Origin: Echinarachnius parma
Taxonomy: Eukaryota > Echinodermata > Echinoidea > Clypeasteroida > Echinarachniidae
Assembly: GCA_037951105.1 (NCBI GenBank)
Contig: JBAMJV010009319.1
Location: forward strand, 49,345 to 113,344
Length of the DNA: 64,000 nt
Direction: 5' to 3'
Notes under the pieces: model-generated
Databases searched by the model: none
The model's input: the letters and a program-made list of their open reading frames with translations, nothing else
What the model was told of the DNA's origin: nothing
Translations under genes and position numbers: made by a program
Part shown: in pieces, positions 48,521 to 58,470 of the stretch
Layout of the letters: each line of letters begins with the position of its first letter
Position numbering within the stretch: the first letter of the stretch is position 1

Positions 48521-51500
48521 GCAAGTATCATGTATATAGATGGTCTTGTTTAGCCCTCCGCACACAGAGCCGACTTGATCCGATCCGAGTGGTCTTCAGT
48601 CAGGCTAGAGTCAGTTTCGCTGTCGCAGCCGATGTTGAATCGGCTTCAATTCACTGGCCTCGGATGATATCTGACTGGCTCTTGACCAGCAAAACAGGAG
48701 TCCTGAGACAACGTATACTGAAAACCAGTCGAGTCGGCTCTTTGTGCAGAGGTCTTAAGAATTACATGTTTGATATACCTAGGTTACCAGGAACAGATGT
48801 GCGAAATAAGTTTGTTATTTGAACTGTTTCTTTTTATGTTGTGAAAGCCCATAGTAACCATTGACTGACGTTACGTGTACTTTTGCCATTATAGGATTAA
48901 CACATGAAAATTCATGATTAAGAATCAGTTTGTAGTATCTCATGTCCTGACTGTTGTTTTGAAAAAGTTTGGAAATTCAGTATTAAAGTCTATTTATTGC
49001 CTGAGCTTCATTCAATATTATTGTCTTCCATACAGAATGCACACCTTCACTGCTTGGAATGTGCCCATGATGATGACCTATGTTGCTTGCGCTACAAATT
49101 CCCTGCTACAACATTATTTTGCCTGAGCTATTAAAAGATGTTCATAATTGTTTTCCTTACAGAATGCACTCCTGTACGGCATGGAACATGTCCATGATGA
49201 TGCCCTACGTTACCTGCGCTACCCAGATGCAGTGGCAGCAGCAACAGATGGCAGCATCAGTCGGTGGTGTTGCAGCAACAAGCAGTGCGGGCACGTTGCA
49301 GGATCACTTGCCTGGCAATGTCCAGCAGCAGCAACAAGTGCCAGCAGCGGACGCCAACAGGCAGGGTGGACCGAACATAATTATCCCACATATCCCAGGT
49401 GAATCACTCATACGTACATAGCCATTCAGTTGTGTTTAGCAGGCAATGCAAAGACAATGCATGGTTTGGTGGTTGATCGACAAAAAATGCTGGAGCAAAC
49501 TGTTTGTATTTTGTCCCTCCAAAGTTTTGGAATTCTCTGTTCCATCCATCGGATAGCAAAGCTGTTTGATATCAGTTTAGTTTATTTCTATAACATCACT
49601 GTTTCTAATTCCCCCCCCCCCCCCAAAGTTATGAAACTTCTGTTCCATTCATCTACCGGCAGGTGATAGCAGAAATAATTTAGTTCAATTTAGTTCATTT
49701 TCATACCTCATCACTGTTTGTAATTTTCCCCTAAGAAATTCTCCGTTCCATCCATTTACTGGTGAGTGATAGAAGAGCTGATCGACTTTTTCCTGCTGTT
49801 CTCTGCCAAGCTTTGTTTGCTAACATATTATCCAAGCCTCCACACTAACTTGTTTCTGTACTGGCCCATTTGGGCAAGTTAGACCATACATTTTCATTTT
49901 TTACTTGCCCCAATATAAAATGTACTTGCCCTAACTTCTAGATGAGATTTACACATATGAAATCACATTGTTCTTCAGATGCTTAATCGGGCAAGCAACT
50001 AGACAATTTATGAAATTTCACTTGCCCAACATACATTTTTACTTGCCCTGTGCAAGCGGGTAAGTGTTAAGTGTCGAGACCTGTATTACCTTATTGTGCT
50101 GTTTAAAAAAAATGTTTCTTAATTTTTCCTCTTAGTTTTAGAATTCTCCGTTCCATCCATCTACCGGCGGGTGACGGCAGAGCTGATTGACTTCTTTCTG
50201 CTGTTCTCTGCCAAACTCAGTCTGATGCTGGTCATTATTGACTACTTAGGAATAAAGTGAGTACAGTATCAGTCAAAATAAACTAACCACTTTACTGCAG
50301 TAATCAAATCTGCAGTAATCCCTAGATTCATATGTACAAATCAATAAGGATTACTGCAGACAAACGTTAGGGGGGTTAGTTTATTGATTTTGTATTGATA
50401 CCATAAACCAAGCCTCCACACTAATTTTTTCTCTACTGGACCATTTGGGCAAGTAAAATCATAAATCTTCAAATTTTACTTGCCCCAACAGATAAATTAC
50501 TTGCCCAGGTACTTCTCTAGAGACTAGATTTACACATACAAAATTGCCTCTTTTAGTTGAAAATGTTGTTAGTTGCCCGATTGGGCAACCAAATGAGACC
50601 ATTTATGAAATGTTACTTGCCCAACTTAAATTTGTACTTGCCCGGGGCAATATGGCAAGTGCTAGCATCGAGCCCTGGATATACATTTAAAGGGAAAGTT
50701 GAGTTTTGGTAGAGAGGGCGCTAGACTACTTAATTGGTTTGTGAGGTAATGAAAAACTGAGTGTAAAATTTGAAAGAGCATAATATTTAAACAATAAAAT
50801 CATCTTTGTTTGATCAAAATCGGTTCAGAAACGGCTGAAATATCCATAAATATAAGAATTTGTAATAAACCCGGGGCCCCGGGTTTATTAGAGAATTTTG
50901 AACCAGCCGTTAAAAATTCAAAAAAAATGCTTCCACTTTTCAAAAAGTTACAAAATAGGTATTTAAATAGTTGTTGGTTATTTCTCTATCTAATCACTAT
51001 TTCAACAAAGCATCACATGCACAATATTTTATTCAAAATGGTTGAAACCGATGAGTGTTTAGAGAGCGCCCTCTTACGTTTTAACGGCTCTTTTTGAATG
51101 ATAACATGATCTTTACTACGTCATTTGTAATTTTGTATTCCTTTCTAGTTATAACTATTAGTTTGTAATGTAATGATGCAGGTTTTGGTTACTAAAATTC
51201 AGTTTCACTAAAACTGTACTCTCCTTACCAGAACTCAACTATCCCTTTAACAATGCTTGAAATAAAAAAAAAAAATTGGGGGGGGGGGGGGGGGGTGGGA
51301 GGGGGCCAACAAAAAAGAAAAGAAAAGAAAAACAATTGTTATCATTCACATGGCCACTGAAACAGGCTTGAGTTAATTCATGTTGACACTACTTGACATT
51401 ATCAGTAGAACTAGTATTATATAAATTGTTATTGCTATCATTAATAGTACTATCATTATCACTATCGGCAGTGATACGACGGGTTTCATGATGCGGTTCC

Positions 51501-54500
51501 TGGTGGAGGAGATGAGACGATGTTGACAGTAATAATAGTAACACCATATTTATAATAAGCATGTTTATATGCGCTAGAGAGAGGAAAGTTCAGCTTACTA
51601 CATGTGAAGTTTCCTTTATAGGTGCTCAACTATAGAAACAAAGAATGAATGACCCTTGAATGGGGTACGTTCCCATGAAACCTTTTTCATTGCTCATATA
51701 ATCAGAAGCTATATAAACCTGGCACTAACCCAAGGATAATTAAATCAACTTTTGTAAGGAAAGTTTGAGGGATCACTCAATGCAATGCAGCTTTTTGTTT
51801 TACAGGTTCTAACATAAAGTTTGTGTCTATCTGCAGTGATACGACGGGGTTCATGATGCGGTTCCTGGTGGAGGAGATTGAGGATGACACGTCCCTGGAG
51901 GAGCTGCAGCAGATGCTGGTCTTCGCCTTCTTATACAGAGTCATCGTCTGCATGTATGAGGTCAGTTAAACTTCCCCGGGTAAAATTAAGTAGTAGGGTT
52001 TGCTTTTATTCATTGCGATGTTAATCTTTACTTCAAGATGATAGACTTGCCCAGTTCAAGTGTTTTTAAAAGCGTTGCTGATGTAGCTGTAATACAAGAC
52101 ACTTTGTTGTAAGGAGTCCAGCAGATGTCTTTGCATTGCTTTACAGAGTCACCATCTACATTAATGAGGTCAGTCAGAAACCACTGTTGTAGTGTGTTAA
52201 GACCAGATTTATAACATTTATGATGCTAATTTCAGTTTGGAAAGTATAAAAAGAAGAGCTGCAACATTTATCTGCTGGTCTTTGCCTTTCTCGATTTCGG
52301 GAGTATTTCCCTCCCGGGACTCGCGATAATTTTTTCGGGCGAGTCACGGGTACACAAAATTTACCCATTTGTTGATTTCGCTATCGGCATGTCACGCCGC
52401 TGGGAAAACATGGTTTAATACATTGCATCTCATGAGTTTATAATGAACTGAATGATAACTAGCATATTATTACAGATGGGAGTGATGGGCAGATAACTCG
52501 GGCGTTCAAAAAGGGGACTTTTGCTTTTTTCGGGATATCGAGTATCGATATTTGCGCCCGGGACTCAACATTTTTCGGTGGGACCCGGGTACCCGTGACT
52601 CGTCAACAGCCTTAGTCTGCATGTATGAGTTTATGCCAGGTAACATATTATTTTAGCAACATTGTCAAAATCAACAAAAGAGAAATAGTTGTTCTGATAT
52701 ACATTTTGTTGTACCTTGTTGTATTTGTATTACCAATAGAAGCATGGGACATGTATAAAATGTTCGGATTTGAAAGTTCATTGCATTACTTCATTGCAGA
52801 CGTTCTTCTTGTGCAGCCAGATGAACCGAGGAGTAGGCGGCGCCACGCCAGGCAAGTTCCTGATGCGATTAAGAGTGATCTCCTTGGAGCAAGTGCAGGG
52901 GATGGGACCAGGACGGGTCCAGGTAACCCTCCCTGACAGTATCGGCTTCACACAGTAAGTAAATGCTTGAAATAAACACAGGCCCGCTAGCCCTAGGCGG
53001 CGCCCTGCTAAGCAACATTATGGGGGCGAATTTTCAAGCCTTTTGAAAGCTTCTCCCGGAGCCCCTGTGTATTTTTTCACTGGTTAAGTGTGATCTCCAT
53101 GGAGCAAGTGCAGGGGATGGGACCGGGACGGGTTCAGGTCACCCTCCCTGACAGTATCGGCTTCACACAGTAAGTCAATTCTTGAAATAAACACAGGCCC
53201 GCTGGCCCTAGGTGGCGCCCTGCTAATCAAAGATCCTGATGCGGTTAAGAGCTGGGTAAACATATTTGTTCAATTGTTGGGGCTAATTTTGAAGTCTTTT
53301 GAAAGCTTTGGCTTGCAAATAACACTCAGAGACTTGTTATGACTTTCAGGGGCTCCTGTGCCCCAACAAATCTTGAAAAGAAAACAATTAAAAACATAAG
53401 GGTAACATTTAAAAAATAACCTTTGCCCCTTCCTCCATAATTTGTGTGCCTCCTCCCAATCAAGATTGTGTTTAAAACACCCATTGTCCCAATTTTCCCA
53501 ATATGGGGGCTCCTTAAATCTGAACATGATGTGTTCATTATACGGTTTAAACTTAATCTGCTCATAGTTTTTGTCCATTATCTGTGCTTCTCAGATGTGT
53601 TTAGAATTGCTATCATGACTGTTTGATTTAAATCAAACAGTAAACAGTGGCCTCCGCCTAATCATAATGGAGTAATATTTAGAGTTAATGGGGATAGATT
53701 CGACCAAATATTTCTTATGTTTCATATGGAAATTTTCTCCACTTAATTGGTTACACCCGTTTATAGGGTAGAATAAACTCCCCAAAAGTGTAGTCGAAGC
53801 TCCCTCACTCCTAATTTTCAAGAAACAATTATCCAACTTTAACAATCGGCTCAAAAGGGCCCCCTAAACCCTGCCACGTGAAAATGTCTACTCTCACAAC
53901 AAAGATGGTCAGGTGTGGCCTTCAAGGTATGTCAAGAATAGTCTTGCAAAAGCCTTCCAGATAAAGGGGACACTACTGTATTATGCCAGGGCTCAACACT
54001 AGCACTTGCCCTATTGCCCGGGGCAAGTGAAATTGATGTTGGGCAAGTAAGTTTTCATAAATGACCATGTTTGTTTGCCCGATTGGGCAACAAAATTATT
54101 ATTATTATAAGGAATAATGTAATAATTCCTTAAATGTAAATTTCATCTAGAAGTGAGTGGGCAAGTCAATTTTGTGTTTGGGCAAGTAAGATGTGAACAA
54201 ATAATGATTTTACTTGCCTGATCGGGCCAATAGAAAACAAAGTTAGTGCGGAGGCTTGATTATGCATTCACGATCAAGGATAGACTACAGACCTAGTATT
54301 TTAGGGAACAGTCCTGAAAGGGTTTAGGTTAAACCTCTATGTTCCATTTTTATCTCACCCAATTTTTAGGTCCAAATGATTCTGAAATTTGTTGATACTC
54401 TTGTATAAAATTTCTCCCCCTTTTGTTTTGTTTTCATGCAGAGCGCTCCTAAGATCTGTGGTCAAGAATTTCTCCATGGCTTTCTTCTTTCCCGCGTGCG

Positions 54501-54613
54501 TCACCGTGTTCTTCAACCCGCACTTCCGCGCCGCGTACGAGGTTCTGACGAAAACGATGGTCGTGGGGATGGAAAACTGGCCCCTCACTCAACAGGCAGA
54601 GAGACGAAGATGA
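48372..54613 (+). CDS. FAM8A1: FAM8A1-like RDD-domain membrane protein; whole gene, six coding exons
   Basis: Joined exons 48372-48520, 49163-49398, 50136-50256, 51837-51960, 52800-52954 and 54442-54613 give 957 nt and 318 residues. The N-terminal third is low complexity (Ala-rich, then Gln-rich). An EEYYKSLQTWVDMY motif corresponds to the conserved N-terminal motif of the mammalian protein. The RDD domain starts near residue 131 with FSVPSIYRRVTAELIDFF, continues through IEDDTSLEELQQML, has GGATPGKFLMRLRV at 223-236 and KNFSMAFFFPACVT in the last helix. Mammalian FAM8A1 sits in the ER membrane with HRD1 and HERP in ER-associated degradation; the role here is inferred from homology. Intron 1 uses a GC donor, and intron 2 has two in-frame acceptors 6 nt apart. 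Decayed exon copies accompany exons 2 to 6. Confidence 0.92.
49036..49095 (+). pseudogene. FAM8A1: Partial copy of FAM8A1 exon 2 start with acceptor (echo)
   Basis: CCATACAG followed by AATGCAC(A)CCT...TGGAATGTGCCCATGATGATG matches the first 60 bases of exon 2. It lies 127 bp upstream as part of a tandem duplication that includes the preceding GCCTGAGCT intron block. No donor follows. Confidence 0.88.
49163..49398 (+). CDS. FAM8A1: FAM8A1 coding exon 2
   Basis: Acceptor TTTTCCTTACAG and donor CAG|GTGAAT. It encodes a Trp/Met-rich start (MHSCTAWNMSMMMPYV) and a Gln/Ala-rich linker ending IIIPHIP. The linker is poorly conserved in the family. Confidence 0.83.
49525..49570 (+). pseudogene. FAM8A1: Partial copy of FAM8A1 exon 3 start (echo 1)
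   Basis: CCAAAG|TTTTGGAATTCTCTGTTCCATCCATC matches the exon 3 beginning and then decays. Confidence 0.8.
49629..49675 (+). pseudogene. FAM8A1: Partial copy of FAM8A1 exon 3 start (echo 2)
   Basis: TTCTGTTCCATTCATCTACCGGCAGGTGATAGCAGA follows a poly-C tract and an AAAG acceptor remnant. It is about 105 bp from echo 1. Confidence 0.8.
49735..49815 (+). pseudogene. FAM8A1: Partial copy of FAM8A1 exon 3 (echo 3)
   Basis: AATTCTCCGTTCCATCCATTTACTG...GAGCTGATCGACTTTTTCCTGCTGTTCTCTGCCAAGCT matches about 80 bases of exon 3, including the Asp of the RDD motif, before diverging. Confidence 0.87.
49833..50082 (-). mobile_element. hAT-like element, GGCAAGTAA family, copy 7, in FAM8A1 intron 2
   Basis: Reverse orientation: CAAGCCTCCACACTAAC at the left, GTGTCGAGACCTG at the right, with TTTACTTGCCC phrases. 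Confidence 0.75.
50136..50256 (+). CDS. FAM8A1: FAM8A1 coding exon 3, start of RDD domain
   Basis: Acceptor CCTCTTAG (50135) gives VLEFSVPS; an alternative TTTTAG acceptor at 50141 gives EFSVPS, both in frame. The upstream decayed copies keep the longer start, supporting 50136. Donor is GTGAGT. It encodes RRVTAELIDFFLLF and the first helix. Confidence 0.9.
50409..50677 (-). mobile_element. hAT-like element, GGCAAGTAA family, copy 8, in FAM8A1 intron 3
   Basis: Reverse orientation: CAAGCCTCCACACTAA at the left, GCTAGCATCGAGCCCTG at the right. Confidence 0.8.
50687..51250. mobile_element. TTAA-flanked MITE in FAM8A1 intron 3
   Basis: Inverted ends TTAAAGGGAAAGTTGAGTTT and AACTCAACTATCCCTTTAA, with nested inverted GAGAGGGCGCT/AGCGCCCTCT. 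The open frame inside has no family resemblance. Confidence 0.87.
51275..51335. repeat. G-run and AAAG low-complexity tract
   Basis: Poly-A, a G-run of about 18, GGGAGGGGG, then AAAAGAAAAG repeats. Confidence 0.9.
51471..51527 (+). pseudogene. FAM8A1: Partial copy of FAM8A1 exon 4 start (echo)
   Basis: CGGCAG|TGATACGACGGGTTTCATGATGCGG and CTGGTGGAGGAGATG match exon 4, then break after the Val-Glu-Glu codons. Confidence 0.88.
51837..51960 (+). CDS. FAM8A1: FAM8A1 coding exon 4
   Basis: Acceptor CTATCTGCAG, donor GAG|GTCAGT. It encodes NDTTGFMMRFLVEEIEDDTS and the following helix ending VIVCMYE, closely matching the family's EEIDEDTSMEDLQ region. Confidence 0.94.
52109..52176 (+). pseudogene. 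FAM8A1: Partial copy of FAM8A1 exon 4 end with donor (echo)
   Basis: CAGCAGATGTCTTTGCATTGCTTTACAGAGTCACCATC and ATGAGGTCAGTCAG match the exon 4 end and its GTCAGT donor. A shorter trace, TAGTCTGCATGTATGAG, is at about 52613. Confidence 0.78.
52800..52954 (+). CDS. FAM8A1: FAM8A1 coding exon 5, GGATPGK signature
   Basis: Acceptor TTCATTGCAG, donor ACACA|GTAAGT, ending in phase 2. It encodes MNRGVGGATPGKFLMRLRV, the most conserved RDD-domain stretch. The 3' two-thirds are duplicated 231 bp downstream. Confidence 0.94.
53086..53240 (+). pseudogene. FAM8A1: Copy of FAM8A1 exon 5 end and following intron, intact donor (echo)
   Basis: VISMEQVQGMGPGRVQVTLP then DSIGFT, followed by GTAAGT. It differs from the true exon over this stretch by one conservative change and three silent ones. 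The duplicated part continues into intron (AATAAACACAGGCCCGCT) for about 80 bp. Confidence 0.92.
53987..54258 (+). mobile_element. hAT-like element, GGCAAGTAA family, copy 9, in FAM8A1 intron 5
   Basis: Starts CAGGGCTCAACACTAGCAC and ends TTAGTGCGGAGGCTTG. It is one of the best-preserved copies in the window. Confidence 0.85.
54442..54613 (+). CDS. FAM8A1: FAM8A1 coding exon 6 with stop
   Basis: Acceptor TTTTCATGCAG restores the frame (Gln262) and encodes ALLRSVVKNFSMAFFFPACV and AAYEVLTKTMVVGMENW, then TGA at 54611-54613. The family equivalent is IRALIKNFSIASFFPAF. Confidence 0.94.
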
Positions 54614-54658
54614 CGCAGTTGTATTGGGAAGAATCGAACAAATACAAAATAACAGTTG

Positions 54659-54745
54659 AGCACTTCCGCACCGTGTGCGAGGTTCTGAATAGAGATGGTG
54701 GGGATGGTTCATCGCTCCCTATGCAAAGAGGCGAAGATGACGCAC
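54659..54745 (+). repeat. FAM8A1: Decayed copy of the FAM8A1 exon 6 end in the 3' UTR (echo 1)
   Basis: CACTTCCGCACCGTGTGCGAGGTTCTGA...GGGGATGG...CAAAGAGGCGAAGATGACGCA parallels the exon 6 end and stop, about 127 bp after the original. Confidence 0.85.
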
Positions 54746-54814
54746 TTTCACCGGCAAGAACTGTTCAAACAAAACAAAAATGACGATAGAGAGATTAAAA
54801 GGGACGATGTTGCC

Positions 54815-54862
54815 TACCGTATTTGTCGGTGTATTAACCGCTCCGGTGTATTAACCGCACCC

Positions 54863-54914
<52 letters not shown>

Positions 54915-55005
54915 TGGTTAATACGGTCGTGTATTAACCGCACCCCCCCTTTTTTTTTTTTTTTTTTTGAAAAAAAGTGCGGGTAATACACCGACAAATA
55001 CGGTA
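54815..55005. mobile_element. TACCGTATTTGTCGG element, short form, in the FAM8A1 3' UTR
   Basis: Same inverted ends and subterminal TATTAACCGC repeats as 12606-13772. The interior is reduced to a run of about 46 A and a run of about 20 T, which could fold back. Confidence 0.88.
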
Positions 55006-55037
55006 AGTGTCTAGAGGAGTTTTTAGATCATAAAGAG

Positions 55038-55094
55038 AATGATGTGGACGGTGTTGAGGAATGAAAACTTGCCTCCCAATCCTCATGCAGAGAG
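55038..55094 (+). repeat. FAM8A1: Decayed copy of the FAM8A1 exon 6 end in the 3' UTR (echo 2)
   Basis: ATGATGTGGACGGTGTTGAGGAATGAAAACTTGCCTCCC and GCAGAGAG match exon 6 around the Met-Val-Val-Gly-Met codons. A MITE (54815-55005) separates it from echo 1. Confidence 0.7.
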
Positions 55095-55232
55095 TTTTGG
55101 TGGAAAGGACTGAAGAAAAAAACATCGGTGGAGTGAGAGCAAGCTTTGTATGGATTAAAAGGAACAATTTTATCAACATTTTAGAGAAATTTTTACAAAT
55201 GAATAATAATAACCATATATTATCATTTTGAA

Positions 55233-55238
55233 AATAAA
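55233..55238 (+). terminator. FAM8A1: Candidate FAM8A1 polyadenylation signal
   Basis: AATAAA about 620 bp after the stop codon, in AT-rich sequence. Other AT-rich hexamers follow, so the true cleavage site is not certain. Confidence 0.5.
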
Positions 55239-55239
55239 T

Positions 55240-56110
55240 GCACTAAAATATCAATTTTGTGTTAACAATTACCCCATGTAACGTCCGAAACACATTTGTT
55301 TACATTGGTTGATCTCAAACATTTGTTTTGGCAATTAATTACCCAATTCATGTGTAAATTTGTTTCAAAATGAATACTATTTTATATTATGATGATTGGT
55401 TCATATAATGTGCCCTTTCCTGTGACTTATGAGCTTATAAGTTACATTTTTGGTTTCGGACGTTACATTTGTTTCGGACGTTACAAATGTTAACGGAAAG
55501 TTAACTTTAAAGATATAATCATAATACAATAAGTTATTGCATTTTTTTTTTCTGTGATGGGAAGGTACATCAAGTCTCTTCAAAACTGAGATAAATAATT
55601 GTTTGTGTTATCCCCCTTTTAAAAATTATTTCTAAAGAAATATTGTTTCGGACGTTACAAAATTGTTAACGGAAAATGAGAGCATGTGTGCATTTCATGT
55701 TTTTTTTTTTTTTTATCGCTGGCTTAAGAAATCAGTCATTTCCCTTTTAGGCAATATGATGAGGAAACTGTTAGTTCAATTTTCATACTGATATCATTTC
55801 AATAAATTATGATACTGGTAGGGGTAATGAGGGGTTAAATTGTTAACGGAGGATGTAACGTCCGAAACACCAATTTTGATGGCATTGTACTGTCAAAATA
55901 TTACTTTACATATTAAGCGCCGTTAATTTTCTGAAAGTTTAACTCACACTCGTTCATAATTATCAACAAATAAAAAAACAAAAAAATCTGTTAAGTGTTT
56001 TTTTATACCTGAACATAATTGAACCCATTTTTGGTTGACAAATTTCCGTTAACAATTGGCCCTTTAGGGTTATCTGACCTATATAAAGGGAAGTCCAAAT
56101 ATTTTCGTTA
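55240..56110. repeat. Zone with recurring CGGACGTTACA and GTTAACGGA phrases
   Basis: TTTCGGACGTTAC occurs near 55454, 55472 and 55646, its complement near 55279 and 55855. GTTAACGGA occurs near 55489, 55666 and 55841, its complement near 56045. The surrounding sequence is AT-rich and not otherwise repeated here. Confidence 0.7.
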
Positions 56111-58397
56111 AGGTATGGGAGATCAATCTAGGTGGATGCTATAAGAAAATACAAAAATAAGTTTTCAGTTCAGTATGTTTTTAAAAATACAGGCCCTCAA
56201 AGTGCCATTAAGCCTTTTGGCACCTTTAAAAAAACCAGAGCCTTATGTCTCTCATATCCCAGATAGATTTATTTCCTGCAAGTCATTTAACTGTAACAAA
56301 TTTATGAAATGTTGTGCTCACGGACGTTCGTTCGTCATTTATTGCCCCAAAAATCTTAGTAAAAGTTCAAGTACTGGTACAATTTTTTGACAGCAGGTGC
56401 CCCTTGTGTGTGCCTTTCGACCCAGGTCATTGCCAACCACACATGAATATGTTGATTTTTAGTCACCATCACGGAGGTTCGTTTTACATTTGATCAACTT
56501 GCTTAGCTGTTTTGTAATACCACTAGATATTATATTTACTTCCACCTGTGCAGCGTGGACATTGTATTATAGGAAGTCAAACCCCAAGATTATGATTATG
56601 CAGTCGCAGGCCTACAAGCGAAAGAAAGCTGTTCAAAACATAAAAAAGGGGGTATATGGCGCAGTAACAAGTAACAACATTGCAACCGAAGGTCTGTGTG
56701 GAAACTGTTGCCCCACCCTCTGCAAAACTTGAGACTGTTGGCCCCATCTCTGCTGCAGGCTTTGAGACTGTTTTCTCATCTGCCTGTCGGATTTAAGTCC
56801 AACTAAATGGTTGTATGGCGCAAGATTGGTGTAATATTTATGCATTATTTTGATGACTTCATCGTAATAATACTTATAATATTGTCTGTTTTGTTATTTC
56901 TTGATATATCAAAAATATTGTTTTTGCTAGAATCATTATAATATTGTACAATTAAAGTTTAGCTCGCGCAATATTTATAATAAACCATTCAAGGTTAGCC
57001 TTGTTCTTAATTATAATTGAAACATTGAAACCGGTTGGAGGTTAACAATTAGGAAACAAGATGTGGGTCAGGAAACATCGGAAACTATCAACATGATTAT
57101 TTGCAAGATTTAACTTTGAAATATGTTATAAAACAATTTATAATCTCTGCAAATTAGATTTAAATGTTAAACACGTTTAGTTACTTTAGTTAGCCCTTAA
57201 AATGATTGAATTTATTATATATGCGATTGTTATTACATTTTATTAAGATATTCTTTCTAAATAAAATGCAATAACAAACATATATAATATGTTTAGCGTA
57301 TAATATTTAGCGTAATGGTTTCTATGTCTAATATTTCTTTATACAAAACATAATATAAATGTATGATCTAAAAAGGCATTCTTTAGGTATTTATTTAAGA
57401 AATAAGTTTTACGTGTATATTATTTACTTTGCTCATGGCTTTTGGTACCCTCAGTTTGTTTCATGTTTTGTGAAAATTTATGGCTGGAAAAGATAAATAT
57501 ATGTATTTTCAATTAATAAACCATATACGAATTGAATCGAAATACAACATACACAATCCAAAATAACTTTTATATATGGGTCTCCCAAAGTCAAAATACA
57601 TCTCAAATATATATGGCAAGGTTTTGCACATATAAAAACGTGTGATATGCATATATTAACAAATTATGTTGGCGCTTACATTTATTTCTGTAAGGAATTG
57701 ACTCGAGATTGGACACTTGGGTACCACTATAGGCAATTCGAGAACGTCCGTGAAATTAAGACTCATGTGAGAAACTGTATTCTGGTGACAGGAAAATGGC
57801 CTTTATTTTGATTAAACATGTTATTTATGATTGCGGAAATGTTGTAAAATCATTTATTTACAGAAGTATGGTGGCATTTCTGTTATAGAGTGCCCAACCG
57901 AGGAAAGCCGGTGTAAAATTAGGGGTTACGATTTCCACAGGTCCACTAAGAGTGATAGTTAAGTAGCAGACATTTCATTATAATCAATTCAGATAGCTAA
58001 AATCATATCAACTGATAAATTTATATGTTTTATATTGGTCTGGAGCCTAGAGGAGATTCAAATAAATGTTGTCATCAATTTCTGTAAGACTGTTCAGGCA
58101 GAGAACGTCCGTGAAATGTATGCGAACGTCCGTGAAATTGCAATTAAAAACAATAATAGTAAGAAAGAGGGACCAGGCGACTTGGAAAATGCTACTTTTA
58201 TATCTGACTAGGATGTATGCATAGTTTCTGGCTTAAATATAATAGGAATAGATAAAGTATTATCATCATATTGTTCTATATAAGCATTAAGTCAATTCCA
58301 ACCAATAATAGGACTCATTATATCCTACATGAATGAAATCCTGTTCCGTGATTGGTCTACATAGGGTCATGTGACCAAACATAGTAATGCCCATGGA

Positions 58398-58470
58398 GAA
58401 AAATGTGCTATGCGTGACGTCATTCATGGAATAGTAAATGCTATTCCATGAATGACGTCATAGACGCCGG
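58398..58470. repeat. Short hairpin containing TGACGTCATTCATGG
   Basis: GACGTCATTCATGGAATAG and its complement CTATTCCATGAATGACGTC are separated by five bases. Confidence 0.9.

Noticed and set aside
50810-51097. 95-residue open frame
   Set aside because: It lies wholly inside a TTAA MITE with clear inverted ends.
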